A stretch of 64,000 nt of DNA, taken from NCBI RefSeq assembly GCF_025666195.1, contig NZ_CP102592.1, forward strand, positions 744,001 to 808,000. Reading direction: 5' to 3'. Under the pieces are notes generated by a model, which searched no databases, was not told the origin of the DNA, and was given only the letters and a program-made list of their open reading frames with translations. Shown here piece after piece: positions 25,682-34,957 of this stretch. The stretch comes from Xanthomonas sp. CFBP 8443 (GTDB lineage: Bacteria; Pseudomonadota; Gammaproteobacteria; Xanthomonadales; Xanthomonadaceae). Made by a program: the position numbers and the translations under genes. The number at the start of each line of letters is the position of its first letter. The stretch's first letter is position 1.

Positions 25682-27775
25682 ATGAGAAAGACCGGGGTGT
25701 GGCTGCTGTCGCTGGCGCTGGTATCGCTCGCGGTGTTCGCGTGGTGGCCGAACCTGCGTCCGCACAGCGCGGCGCGCGTTTCCAGCGCCCCGGCGCCGAC
25801 GCCGCTGGGCTGGCTGGCGCAGTTGCAGTGGGTGGCCGGCGACGGTGTGCGCGGCCTGGCCGACGGCGATGCGGCGCGTGCACGCTTCGCCGATCCCTAC
25901 GGCATCGCGGTCGATCCGCACGGCGTGCTGTACGTGGCCGATGCCGGCGACAACAACCGCATTCGCCGCATCGGCCGCGACGGCACGGTCGCCACCGTCG
26001 CCGGCGGCGCCGAAGGTTTCGTCGACGGCATCGCCAGCGCGGCACGGTTCGATACGCCCTCGGGCATCGCCGTGGATGCGGCGGGCACGCTGTACATCGC
26101 CGATACCGGCAACCACGCGATCCGCAAGCTCACCGCGCAGGGCGTGGTGACGACATTGGCCGGCGACGGCACCGCCGGCTTCCGCGACGGTCCGGCGGCG
26201 CAGGCGCGCTTCAACGGCCCGATGGGCGTGGCGGTGGATGCGCAGGGGCGCGTCTACGTCGCCGACACCTACAACGACCGCATCCGCGTGATCGAGCGCG
26301 ACGGCCAGGTGCGCACGCTCGCCGGCGGCGAGCGCCCCGGCTATGCCGATGGCCTGGGCGCCGCTGCGCGCTTCGATACGCCGACCGACCTGAAGGTGGA
26401 TCGTGCCGGCGTGCTGTGGATCGCCGACCTGCGCAATAACGCGATCCGTCAGCTGCTGCCGGACGGGCGAGTGATCACCCTGGCCAGCGCCAGTGAGGCC
26501 TCACCGCTATCGCGGCCGCTGAGCCTGGGGCTCACCTTCGACGGGCACTGCTACGTCGGCAGCGACGACGGCCGTGTATTGCAGGTCACTTCGACTGGGC
26601 ACGTGCTGGTGCTGTCCGGCGAACGCAGCGAGACCAGCCTGGCGCGTCCGGCTGGCGTGACCGTGGCCGCGAACGGCGTGGTCTACGTCACCGATGCCGG
26701 CAGCGCGCGCGTGCACCGGCTGCTGCCGACCACGCCGCAGGCCGCTGCCGCTGTCGCGCCGGCGGTGATCGGACCGGCCGCCACACAACCGCTGCCGGCC
26801 ACCCACGGCCGCTGGCCGCTGCGCCCGCAGGACGGCTGGCACGAAGTGGTCGGCACGCTCGGCGAGGTGCGCGGCAACTACCAGGGCGAGAGCCGCGACC
26901 ATCTGCATGCCGGCCTGGATATCCGCGGCGACGTCGGGCAGACGGTCTACGCCATCGCCGACGGCAAGGTCGCCAGCGCCAGCGCGACCTGGGCGCTCGG
27001 CAAGCTCGGCGAAGGCATGGCGCTGGACCAGCTCGGCTACATCCACATGCGCGTGGGCCGCACCGCGCAGGGCGCGGTGCTGGACCCGCAGCGCTTCCAT
27101 CTGCTCGCCGACGACAGCGGCGCGCCGGAGCGGGTGCGCGTGCTGCGCGGCACCCGCTTCGCCGCCGGCGAGGCGCTGGGCACGATCAACGCGATGGCGC
27201 ACGTGCACTTGAACGTCGGCGCCAGCGGCTTCGAACGCAACGCGGTGCTGCTCGGCTTCCGCGACTACGCCGATCACTACCCGCCGCAGATCCAGCGCAT
27301 CGAACTGTTCGACGGCACCGGCCAGGCGCTGCCGGCGACGCAAGGACGGGTGCGGGTGACGCGCGGCAACGGCGGCGTGCAGATCGTGGTGGAGGCCTGG
27401 GACCAGGTCGACCGCAACCTGCCGCGTCGGCGCCTGGGGCTGTATGCACTCGGCTACGAGGTGCTCGATGCGCAGGGCCGGCCGTTGCCTGGCGCCACGC
27501 CGGCGCGGCCGAACATCGAGTTCGATCGGATGCCCGCCGATCCGGATGCGGTGAAGCTGGCGTACGCCGCCGACAGCGGCATCACCGTGCACGGCAGCGC
27601 GCGCACCCGTTTCCGTTACGTGGTGACCAACACGGTGCGCGATGGCCGCATCGCCGAGGGCCTGTGGCAGCCGAATGCGCTGCCCGCCGGCGACTACCTG
27701 ATCCGCATCGCCGCGCGCGACTACAGCGGCAACCAGGCCACGGCCAACCGCGATCTGCCGGTGACGCTGGAGTAG
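25682..27775 (+). CDS. NHL beta-propeller fused to a LytM-like domain
   Basis: A 697-residue membrane-anchored or secreted protein. A basic N-terminus and hydrophobic helix (about 5-22) are followed by NHL repeats (about 45-360; blocks such as PYGIAVDPHGVLYVADAGDN recur). Residues 405-510 carry LytM/M23-type metal motifs: HAGLDI (H-x3-D), YIHMRVG and HVHLNVG (HxH). The C-terminal 180 residues are Ig-like beta sequence. The product is often called gluconolaconase in Xanthomonas, which is not supported by a lactonase site. Whether the LytM part cleaves peptide is unproven. ATG 25682 gives the signal; its ribosome site is poor. Confidence 0.85.
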   Translation: MRKTGVWLLSLALVSLAVFAWWPNLRPHSAARVSSAPAPTPLGWLAQLQWVAGDGVRGLADGDAARARFADPYGIAVDPHGVLYVADAGDNNRIRRIGRDGTVATVAGGAEGFVDGIASAARFDTPSGIAVDAAGTLYIADTGNHAIRKLTAQGVVTTLAGDGTAGFRDGPAAQARFNGPMGVAVDAQGRVYVADTYNDRIRVIERDGQVRTLAGGERPGYADGLGAAARFDTPTDLKVDRAGVLWIADLRNNAIRQLLPDGRVITLASASEASPLSRPLSLGLTFDGHCYVGSDDGRVLQVTSTGHVLVLSGERSETSLARPAGVTVAANGVVYVTDAGSARVHRLLPTTPQAAAAVAPAVIGPAATQPLPATHGRWPLRPQDGWHEVVGTLGEVRGNYQGESRDHLHAGLDIRGDVGQTVYAIADGKVASASATWALGKLGEGMALDQLGYIHMRVGRTAQGAVLDPQRFHLLADDSGAPERVRVLRGTRFAAGEALGTINAMAHVHLNVGASGFERNAVLLGFRDYADHYPPQIQRIELFDGTGQALPATQGRVRVTRGNGGVQIVVEAWDQVDRNLPRRRLGLYALGYEVLDAQGRPLPGATPARPNIEFDRMPADPDAVKLAYAADSGITVHGSARTRFRYVVTNTVRDGRIAEGLWQPNALPAGDYLIRIAARDYSGNQATANRDLPVTLE

Positions 27776-27872
27776 GCGGGCGACAGCGCATCGGAATGCT
27801 CAGGCGCAGCGTGCCGGCTGGAGAGACGGCTGTGGAGTCGCTTCTCTTGTCCATCTGCAGGGATGAAATCCC

Positions 27873-27944
27873 TTGTGGGAGCGACTTCAGTCGCGACGGG
27901 GGGTGTATCGGGAAAACCCGTCGCGACTGAAGTCGCTCCCACAA
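27873..27944. repeat. Paired REP palindromes (BIME-like), copy 1
   Basis: Two opposed units, 27873-27900 and 27917-27944, with perfect 28-base arms and a 16-nt loop. It lies in the 458-base gap after the NHL gene and may end or stabilise its transcript. A degenerate single unit follows at about 27996-28013. Confidence 0.92.
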
Positions 27945-28056
27945 CGCTGCGTTGGCGCCGAACGCCCGGTGGAAAGCGCTCGGGCGCAATCATCGGCGGG
28001 CTTCAGTCGCGACGGCGCTGGAGCCGCTTTCTTGTCTATCCGCAGGCATGGATCCC

Positions 28057-28126
28057 TTGTGGGAGCGACTTCAGTCGCGACAGGGTGTATCGGAAAGGCC
28101 TGTCGCGACTGAAGTCGCTCCCACAA
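28057..28126. repeat. Paired REP palindromes (BIME-like), copy 2
   Basis: A second opposed pair, 28057-28084 and 28099-28126, perfect 28-base arms. The flanks of copies 1 and 2 are also alike (GCAGGNATG before, GGTGTATCGG in the loop, GCGTTGGCG after), so a larger unit of about 180 bases was duplicated. Confidence 0.92.
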
Positions 28127-28233
28127 TGCGGCGTTGGCGTCGAGCGGCCGAGCGGAAGGCGCTCGCGCACGGTGATCTCGCGCGCGGGACACCGGTTGCG
28201 TCCCCGCGCAATGGCGATCGCTAACGCATGCGT

Positions 28234-28704
28234 CTACTGCAGCTGCTTGAGCCGTTCGACGATTTCTTCGGCATGGCGGCCGACCAATCCTTCGGAGGTG
28301 CCCCAGGCGCTGGTATTGGTCGACTCGACATCGAAGCGTGCCGCGGTCTTGCCGTCCGCGCCGGCGACCTCGATCCGGCTCTTGATCTTGTCGCGCCCGG
28401 CCATGATGCCGGCCCAGAAGCGCGCTCCGTTGCTGCGCATGTAGTAGTGGTCGATGGTGATCGTCATCTTGCGCGCGTCCGCCTTGCCTTCGGCGCCGCG
28501 CAGATGCGCCGCGTCCAGCTTTTCGTCGAGCTGGCGCTGGAACATGCCCAGGCTTTCGGCATCGGTGTCTGCGTTGCCCTTGATCTGGTACCAGTAGGTT
28601 TCCGGCGCGGCGGCCTTGTAGCTCTGGCGTACCACGCTGTTGGTCGAGCACCCGGCCAGCAGCATGACGCCCGCCAATGCGAGCGCGCTCCATACGTTCT
28701 TCAT
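28234..28704 (-). CDS. DUF4410-like lipoprotein
   Basis: A 156-residue lipoprotein: MKNVWSALAL, lipobox LAGC. The mature domain has an alternating strand-helix pattern with ARKMTITIDHYYMRSNGARFWAGIMAG and KSRIEVAGADGKT, as in DUF4410 proteins, and ends in an amphipathic helix (AEEIVERLKQLQ). Function unknown. It is last in a minus-strand run below the PheC-like gene, separated by 151 bases. Confidence 0.8.
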   Translation of the reverse strand: MKNVWSALALAGVMLLAGCSTNSVVRQSYKAAAPETYWYQIKGNADTDAESLGMFQRQLDEKLDAAHLRGAEGKADARKMTITIDHYYMRSNGARFWAGIMAGRDKIKSRIEVAGADGKTAARFDVESTNTSAWGTSEGLVGRHAEEIVERLKQLQ

Positions 28705-28855
28705 GATGTCCCCTTGTCGATGTCCTTTTCTGCCGGGGCGATCGCCGCCGGCGTCGGCAGCATAGCGCGGCGTCGATGCCGCTGCCGCTGTCTCTGCCCC
28801 AACGATTGGTGCCGCGCGGAAGCAGCTGCGGCGATGGGCCGTTCGCGTTGCGAGG

Positions 28856-29632
28856 CTAGTCCGCATCCCCCAGCCACGGCGCCTGCGCCTTGCGGTACTC
28901 GCCGCTGGCCTTGCTCAGGTGCAGCCACTGGTCCACGTAGGCCTTCCAGGCCATGTCGTCGCGCGGCAGCAGGAACGCCTTTTCGCTGTATTGCAGCGGC
29001 TGCTGCGGGTTCACCGCGCACAGCCCGGGAACGCGGCGCTGCTGGAAACGCGCTTCCGACGCATCGGTGATCATCACGTCGGCGCGGCCTTCGGCCAGTT
29101 CGCGGAAGATGGCGGTGTTGTCGTCGGACAGGGTCAGCCGCGCCTGCGGCAGCTCGCGGCGGGCGAAGGCCTCGTTGGTGCCGCCGCGCGGCTCGATCAC
29201 CCGCACCTCGGCGCGGTTGATCTGGGCGACGTCGCGATAGCGGTCCTGGTCGGCGCAGCGCACCAGCGGGATCTTGCCGTCCACCTCGAGCACGGCGCTG
29301 AACCAGGCGTGGCGTTGCCGCGGCAGCGACACCGAGATGCCGCCGACGGCGATGTCGCAGCGGTCGGCGAGCAGGTCCGGCAGCAGCGTCGCCCAGCGCG
29401 TGGGCACCCAGCGCACCGGCACTTCCAGGCTGGCCGCGAGCGATTGCGCCAGGGCGATGTCGATGCCTTCGTAGCGGCCGTCGGTGCGCAGCAGGCTGTG
29501 CGGCAGGTAGTCGCCGGTCGTGCATACGCGCAGCGCGCCGCGTTGCGCGATGGCGTCCAGGTGCGACGTCGCGGCGGCTGCCGGCAGCGCCGCGGCCGCG
29601 CTCAGCAGGCAGGCGCCCAGCCATCGGATCAT
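28856..29632 (-). CDS. PheC-like periplasmic solute-binding protein / cyclohexadienyl dehydratase
   Basis: A 258-residue periplasmic protein with a signal peptide (to AAAAT). It has the family-3 binding protein fold: LRVCTTGDYLPHSL, GIDIALAQSLAASL, DIAVGGISVSLPR, and the ligand-binding RGGTNEAFAR and ITDASEARFQQ. The length and the DYLPHSLL/DIAVGG pattern are those of periplasmic cyclohexadienyl dehydratase (PheC), which makes phenylpyruvate or phenylalanine from prephenate or arogenate. A plain amino-acid binding protein is the alternative. GGAG stands six bases before ATG 29632. Confidence 0.8.
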   Translation of the reverse strand: MIRWLGACLLSAAAALPAAAATSHLDAIAQRGALRVCTTGDYLPHSLLRTDGRYEGIDIALAQSLAASLEVPVRWVPTRWATLLPDLLADRCDIAVGGISVSLPRQRHAWFSAVLEVDGKIPLVRCADQDRYRDVAQINRAEVRVIEPRGGTNEAFARRELPQARLTLSDDNTAIFRELAEGRADVMITDASEARFQQRRVPGLCAVNPQQPLQYSEKAFLLPRDDMAWKAYVDQWLHLSKASGEYRKAQAPWLGDAD

Positions 29633-29908
29633 TGCGTTCTCCAACAGGATATCGGGGGTGCCGGCGTGCGCTGGCTGTACGCCGGCTGTCGCGGCGTCGG
29701 CGCGCGCCACCTTAGCCGGTTTCCTCGCCACATGGCGCAGCGTCAAGCGCGGCAGGGGTTTTGCACCTGCAATCCGGCGGCGCATGCCGGGACATGGCCG
29801 TTGTGGACGCCGGCCGACACGTTTCGGCACAGGAACTCACGGCACCATAGCGGGGTCCGGAGACAATCCTCCGGTGGACGCATACCTCGCTATGGAATCT
29901 CGATCGTC

Positions 29909-30895
29909 GTGACGTCTGCGCCTGCGGAAGACCGGCTGCTGCGCCTGGGCGCGGCGGCCACCACCTTGCTGATCCTGCTGCTGCTGGGCCGATTGCTGCT
30001 GATCGCGCCGTCGCCGCCGCCGGCGCATGCGCACGATGCGCTGCGGCTGGTGTTCGTGCCGCGGCCGGTGCCGGCTGCCGCGCCGCCGCCGCAATTGCCG
30101 GCTGCCGAGCCCGCGCCGCATGTCGCGGCACGGCGGGCGCCGGCCGCCGCACGCGCGGCGCAAGCGCCGCTGCCGCCACCGACCCGCACCGCCGCCCCCG
30201 TGGCCACGCAGGCCGCGCCGATGAGTGCGACGCTGTACACCCGCGACGGCAGCGCACGGCTGCCGGACGGCGTGGCGGTGGATCCGTTCGCCGAGGCGCA
30301 GGGCACGCCGCCGGGCACCACCAACCCGCGCGACCTGGCCAAGGCCAAGCGCCTGCTCGAGCGCCCCAATCCGATCGACTATCGGCGCACCCGCTTCGAC
30401 AAGGACTGGGCCAGCGACGGCACCCTGGGCGACGTGGCGATGCAGGGCATCGGCGATGCGATGAAGAAGATGCTGCCCAAGAGCACCCATCAGCCGGCGG
30501 TGGCGCGGCCTCCGCCGGAGGTGCGCTTCAATCCCGGCTTGCACGAGCGCCCGGGCGATCTCGGCAGCGAGGCCACCGGCGACGCCTACAAGGCCGCGCC
30601 GATCGCATTCGAGAAGGCGCCCGGGCTGGACGGCGAGGCCAGCCGCCGCATCCGCAAGGCGATCGGCGAGCTGGAGCGGCGCCGCGCGGCCTGCCCGGCG
30701 GCGCAGCGCAGCCGCCTGCTGCAATCGGTGCTGGACAACCTGGATGCGCTGCAGCGGGTGGAAAACGCCATGGCCAAGGGCGCCGACCCGATCCAGGCGC
30801 AGCAGACGCTGCCGCGCGCCGCCGACAGCGCCTACGACCTGGCGCGGCGCGCGCTGTGGTACGCGGATCAGAAGCTGGCGGTCTGCGCGCCGTAA
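29909..30895 (+). CDS. TonB-like topology protein, function unknown
   Basis: A protein of about 328 residues. A hydrophobic helix (about 12-32) is followed by a long Pro/Ala-rich stretch (about 35-105), then a charged mostly helical domain with four cysteines. This N-terminal layout recalls TonB or other periplasm-spanning proteins, but no TonB C-terminal domain is seen. The start is uncertain: no ATG precedes the membrane helix in frame, and a GTG at 29909 is the best choice. I do not recognise the family. Confidence 0.65.
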   Translation: MTSAPAEDRLLRLGAAATTLLILLLLGRLLLIAPSPPPAHAHDALRLVFVPRPVPAAAPPPQLPAAEPAPHVAARRAPAAARAAQAPLPPPTRTAAPVATQAAPMSATLYTRDGSARLPDGVAVDPFAEAQGTPPGTTNPRDLAKAKRLLERPNPIDYRRTRFDKDWASDGTLGDVAMQGIGDAMKKMLPKSTHQPAVARPPPEVRFNPGLHERPGDLGSEATGDAYKAAPIAFEKAPGLDGEASRRIRKAIGELERRRAACPAAQRSRLLQSVLDNLDALQRVENAMAKGADPIQAQQTLPRAADSAYDLARRALWYADQKLAVCAP

Positions 30896-30916
30896 GGGGG
30901 CGCAGGCCGCTTGCCT

Positions 30917-30984
30917 TTGTAGGAGCGGCTTCAGCCGCGACAGGCAGCCGAAGGTTTCTGTCGTGGCTGAAGCCGCTCCTACAG
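30917..30984. repeat. Paired REP palindromes, GC variant
   Basis: Opposed units 30917-30944 and 30957-30984, arms of 28 bases with three or so mismatches. The right unit continues into TACAGTGCAC, the same sequence that an IS110 element entered at 51.2 kb, so this is an unoccupied target site. Confidence 0.9.
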
Positions 30985-31098
30985 TGCACACACCATCGTG
31001 GCGGGGCGTTCCTCGCTCGTGCCGGCGGCCGGTGCGCAATGGTACGTGCCAGAGGTTGGCGACTTGCGCGCACAAGTTGCTCGCCCGTTGGCCTGCCC

Positions 31099-31235
31099 TT
31101 GTAGGAGCGGTTCAACCGCAAAGGAAGAAGCCATCCGGTATCCGGCTTCGATGCAGTCGGGACTGAAGTCCCTCCCACAGTGCACCCGGCCGGCTCGCCG
31201 CAAGTTCCTGTGGGAGCGACTTCAGTCGCGACGAA
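31099..31235. repeat. Cluster of three single REP units
   Basis: Three single units: 31099-31122 (degenerate), 31156-31185 (GGGACT-GAAGTCCC variant) and 31208-31235 (GCGACTTCAGTCGC variant). With the pair at 30917 they fill most of the 505-base gap before the transglycosylase gene. Confidence 0.85.
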
Positions 31236-31400
31236 CGGAGCCGGGAACCTCGGCAGCGTCGGTGACCTGTCAGGGACGCTGCCCCACCTAAAGTGCGCGT
31301 CAAAGCCTCGGTCGGAAGGAGCCCCATTGCGGTCCTCACCCGCGCCGACGCCGGTTGCGCGATGATGCGCGCCCACCTTTGCCCGTCCTGCAGCCCACCC

Positions 31401-32174
31401 ATGCCCGGTTCCCGAACGCTGCTGATCCTGTTGCTGTCGTGCTGCGTCGCCGCCGGCGCGCAGGCGCGCACGGTGTACCGCTGCGTGCGCGACGGCACGG
31501 TCAGCCTGGCGACCGCGCCGGAGCCGGGCTCCAAATGCACGCCGAAGGAGCTCGACGATGCCGCGATCGCCACGCCCAACCTGTGGGGCAGCATGGGCGT
31601 GTTCAGCGGCACCCTGTACGAGCGCGAGCAGGACGGGCGCCTGGTGTATTCCACGCGCAACCTGCCGGGGTCGCGCCCGTACCTGCGCTTCACCGCGGTG
31701 ACCCCGCCGGGCGAGGCGGCGCACCCGGGCCTGGGCAAGGTCGGCGCGCCGCAGTTGAACATGCACGCCAAGCAGTTCCGTGCCGCGGCGCGCGCCACCG
31801 GCGTGGACGATCCGTGGCTGCGCGCGATCGCGCATGCCGAAAGCGGCTTCGACGCCGCCGCGGTCTCGCCGAAGGGCGCGCAGGGCGTGATGCAGCTGAT
31901 GCCCGAGGTGGCCAAGGAATACGGCGTGGCCGATCCGTTCGCCGCCGACCAGTCGATCGCTGGCGGCGCGCGCTACATGCAGTCGCTGCTGCGCCGCTAC
32001 CAGGGCGACCGCACGCTGGCTGCGGCCGCCTACAACGCCGGCATCGGCACCGTGGCGCGCTACCGCGGCGTGCCGCCGTATGCGGAGACGCGCGAGTACA
32101 TCGACAAGGTGCTGGCGCTGTACCAGCGCTACCGCGAGGCGATGGGAATCAAGGCGGAGACGCCGGCGCAGTAA
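31401..32174 (+). CDS. Lytic transglycosylase (SLT domain), secreted
   Basis: A 257-residue exported enzyme with a signal peptide ending QARTVYRC. After a DUF4124-like segment (about 25-110) comes the SLT fold: catalytic Glu in IAHAESGFDAAAVSPKGAQG, VMQLMPEVAKEYGV, and the NAGIG turn in AAAAYNAGIGTVARY. It cleaves peptidoglycan glycan strands with formation of anhydro-muramic ends. ATG 31401 gives the signal peptide. It stands alone after a repeat cluster. Confidence 0.92.
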   Translation: MPGSRTLLILLLSCCVAAGAQARTVYRCVRDGTVSLATAPEPGSKCTPKELDDAAIATPNLWGSMGVFSGTLYEREQDGRLVYSTRNLPGSRPYLRFTAVTPPGEAAHPGLGKVGAPQLNMHAKQFRAAARATGVDDPWLRAIAHAESGFDAAAVSPKGAQGVMQLMPEVAKEYGVADPFAADQSIAGGARYMQSLLRRYQGDRTLAAAAYNAGIGTVARYRGVPPYAETREYIDKVLALYQRYREAMGIKAETPAQ

Positions 32175-32386
32175 CGCGCGTTGCGATCGGGCGCTTGCGG
32201 GTCGCGTGGGTCGCGCGCGTCGCTGCCGACGCGCGCACGATCGAACCTGGCATCCGCACACATCCCGCAATGGTGCGTCCGCGCGGGGTGCGGCATCGCA
32301 TGGGGGATGGCGCATCGACCCGGCGGCCATGCGCGGCATCCGGCCATTCCATCGGCAAGCCAGGCTGGCCGTGCGCGCCAGGCCGC

Positions 32387-32501
32387 GGCTCCTGGCCTGC
32401 AGCGCCACTTCTTCGTACGGCTGCACCATTCCCAGCCGTCGCCAGCGAAACGCAGCTGGATGCTCTTACCGGAGCCGCGGCCAAGCAGCGTGCCCAGGCT
32501 G
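32387..32501 (-). pseudogene. Decayed 3' end of an AIM24 paralogue
   Basis: About 115 bases that match the last 115 bases of the neighbouring AIM24 gene (32520-32635) at roughly 88 %. In frame it reads VQPYEEVALQARS, but the stop codon is changed to CGC and a one-base deletion upstream breaks the frame. The rest of the gene is missing. It shows that this locus once held at least two tandem AIM24 genes. The remainder of the 32175-32518 gap holds nothing else I recognise. Confidence 0.85.
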
Positions 32502-32518
32502 ACGCCGGCGTCGCGCTC

Positions 32519-33214
32519 TCAGCTCCTGGCCTGCAGCGCCACTTCCTCGTACGGCTGCACCACCACCCAGCCGTCGCCGGCGAAGCGCAGCTGGATGCTC
32601 TCGCCCGAGCCGCGCCCGAACAGCGTGCCCAGGCTGACGTCGGTGATGATCTCCGGGGTCAGCCCACCGGACCAGGCCACGGTGGCGTTGGGGTCGGTGA
32701 ACACCGGCCCGGTCTGCGCGTTGACCGGCAGCGTCAGCGGTTCGTAGTGCGAGGTGATGGCGACGATGCCGTGGCCGCTCAGGCGCACGTTGAACAGGCC
32801 GCCGGAGAGCATGCCGGCGACCTTGCGCATCATGGTGATCTGGCTGTCGATGCCGGACTCGGTGGCGAGCACGTCGTTGCCGTTGACGAAGATCGCCTCG
32901 CCGGCCAGGCGCAGCAGGGTGATCTTCTTGCCGGCGTCGGCCAGGTACACGCGGCCTTCGCCCTCGACCTTCATCAGCTGCATGCCTTCGCCGCTGACCG
33001 CCTTCTTCAGCAGATTGCCCAGGCCCTGTTCCATCAGCCCCTGGCGGGTGAACTTGACCGCGCCCTTGCGCGCCACCATCGCCCCGGCCTTGGCCCAGAC
33101 CAGGCCGTCCAGGCGCACTTCCAGCAGGTGCGGGTTTTCCAGTTCGAACGCGTCGGCGGACGCGTCCTTCTCGCGCGAGGCGGACAGGAATTCGGCCAGG
33201 GTGCGTACGCTCAT
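32519..33214 (-). CDS. AIM24-family protein
   Basis: A 231-residue soluble beta-rich protein. HLLEVRLDGLVWAKAGAMVARKG, ITLLRLAGEAIFVNGNDVLA and GESIQLRFAGDGWVVVQPYEE are the typical AIM24/TRAP-like double-stranded beta-helix blocks. Bacterial members have no settled biochemical role (the mitochondrial namesake affects inner-membrane organisation). A fragment of a second copy lies just downstream. Confidence 0.9.
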   Translation of the reverse strand: MSVRTLAEFLSASREKDASADAFELENPHLLEVRLDGLVWAKAGAMVARKGAVKFTRQGLMEQGLGNLLKKAVSGEGMQLMKVEGEGRVYLADAGKKITLLRLAGEAIFVNGNDVLATESGIDSQITMMRKVAGMLSGGLFNVRLSGHGIVAITSHYEPLTLPVNAQTGPVFTDPNATVAWSGGLTPEIITDVSLGTLFGRGSGESIQLRFAGDGWVVVQPYEEVALQARS

Positions 33215-33265
33215 CGTCGGTCCTTGGTGTGGGCAAGGACCGCAGCATACCCGCCGGCCGGCGCC

Positions 33266-34957
33266 TCAGGGTGTGGCCGGCTCCGCCTGCCGCTGCCGCT
33301 GCGCCGCCGGTGCGGCCGCTGCCGGCGGCGCCGGCGTGGCGTACAGGTCCAGCAGCAGCAGGGTCACGCCGTTGGTCCAGCCGAAGCCGTCCTGCAGCGC
33401 GTATTCGCCGCCGCCGCCGCCGCTGGCCTGCGCGTCCACGCCGTACTTCTCCACCAGCTTGTGCTGCTGCGCGAACAGCGCCTGCACGCGGGCCAGGAAG
33501 CGGCTGCCGATGCGCTGCGCCAGCGCGTCCTGGCCGTAGCGGCGCAGGCCGTTCACCGCGATCCACTGCAGCGGCGCCCAGCCGTTGGGCTCGTCCCACT
33601 GCTGGCCGGTGTGCAGCCGGGTGCTGGCCAGGCCGCCGGGACGCAGCAGCTGCGCCTGCACGGTGTCGGCGCTGCGCTTGGCGCGCGCCGGCGAGGCGAC
33701 GCCGACGAACAGCGGATACAGCGCCGCGGCGGTGACCTGGTCGCGCAGACGGCGTTGCTGCCAGTCGTAGTCGGCGTAGTAGCCGGCGTCGCTCCACAGG
33801 TGCTTGTCCATCGCGGTCTTGCGCGCGCCGGCCAGGGCCGCGTAGTCGGTGTCGCAGCCGGCCGCGCCGGGGGCTTTGGCGCAGGCCAGGGCCAGGGTCG
33901 TTTCGAGGTGGTAGAGCAGGCTGTTGAGGTCGACCGGGACGATGGCGGTGGTGCGGATCGTGGCCAGGGTCTTGCGGTCGCCCAGCCAGCGGCTGGAATA
34001 GTCCCAGCCGCTCTCGGCACCGGCGCGCAGGTCGCGGTAGACCTCCGCGGCCGGGCGGTCCTTGGCCTGCGCGGCGGTGCGCACGTCGTGCAGCCAGGCT
34101 TCCGGGCGCGGGGTGTCGCGCGCGTCCCAGTAGCGGTTGAGCAGGCTGCCGTCGGCCAGCCGCACCACGTGCGCCTGCGCGCTGCCCGGGGCCAGCGCCT
34201 GCGCGCCTTCCATCCAGTACGCGTATTCCTTCTGCAGCTGCGGCAGGTAGCGCGCGTAGGCGGCGTCGCCTTCCACCTTGGCCTGCAGCTGCACCATGTG
34301 CGAGAAGAACGGCGGCTGCGAGCGACTCAGGTAGTAGGTGCGGTTGCCGTTGGGGATGTGCCCGTAGGTGTCGATCAGGTAGGCGAAGTTGTCCAGCATC
34401 TGCCGGCTGCGCTCGGTCTCGCCGCTCTCGACCAGGCCGAGCATGGTGAAGTAGGAATCCCAGTAGTAGACCTCGCGGAAGCGCCCGCCCGGCACCACGT
34501 ACGGCTGCGGCAGCGACAGCAGGCTGCTGTGCGCCGGCACGTCCACCTGGCGCCGCACCAGCAGCGGCCACAGCGCGTCGATGTGCTCGCGCAGGCCGGT
34601 GTCCTGGCGTATCGCCTCGGTCTGCACCGGGCCGGATTCCTCGAAGTTGGCGGCGACGAAGCGGCGCAGGTCGAAGCCCGGCTGCTGGCGCTGGGCCAGG
34701 TAGTCGGCGTTGATCAGCGCCGGGTCGCGCAGCGGCAGCGCATCGACGAAATGCTTCTGGTCGTCGAACAGTTCCTGCTGCTGCACCGCCTGGAACAGCT
34801 CGGGGTAGGCAAGGTCCGGGGTCAGCGGCACGGGCGCGGGCGCGGTCTGCACCGCGGCCGGTGCGGCCTGCGCGGCGGCGGTGTCGCAGCTGCCCAGCAG
34901 CAGGCCCAGCGACAGGCTCAGCAGCGGGGTGCAGCAGGGAGGAGCGGCATGGCTCAT
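33266..34957 (-). CDS. treA: Periplasmic trehalase (GH37)
   Basis: A 563-residue enzyme, the same length as Escherichia coli TreA (565). Signature 1 is [15 protein letters not shown] and signature 2 is [30 protein letters not shown] ends the (alpha/alpha)6 barrel. It splits trehalose to two glucose in the periplasm. The N-terminus has a hydrophobic signal with a LLGSC stretch that could be a lipobox. The start is uncertain between ATG 34957 and ATG 34987. No regulator is adjacent. Confidence 0.95.
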   Translation of the reverse strand: MSHAAPPCCTPLLSLSLGLLLGSCDTAAAQAAPAAVQTAPAPVPLTPDLAYPELFQAVQQQELFDDQKHFVDALPLRDPALINADYLAQRQQPGFDLRRFVAANFEESGPVQTEAIRQDTGLREHIDALWPLLVRRQVDVPAHSSLLSLPQPYVVPGGRFREVYYWDSYFTMLGLVESGETERSRQMLDNFAYLIDTYGHIPNGNRTYYLSRSQPPFFSHMVQLQAKVEGDAAYARYLPQLQKEYAYWMEGAQALAPGSAQAHVVRLADGSLLNRYWDARDTPRPEAWLHDVRTAAQAKDRPAAEVYRDLRAGAESGWDYSSRWLGDRKTLATIRTTAIVPVDLNSLLYHLETTLALACAKAPGAAGCDTDYAALAGARKTAMDKHLWSDAGYYADYDWQQRRLRDQVTAAALYPLFVGVASPARAKRSADTVQAQLLRPGGLASTRLHTGQQWDEPNGWAPLQWIAVNGLRRYGQDALAQRIGSRFLARVQALFAQQHKLVEKYGVDAQASGGGGGEYALQDGFGWTNGVTLLLLDLYATPAPPAAAAPAAQRQRQAEPATP

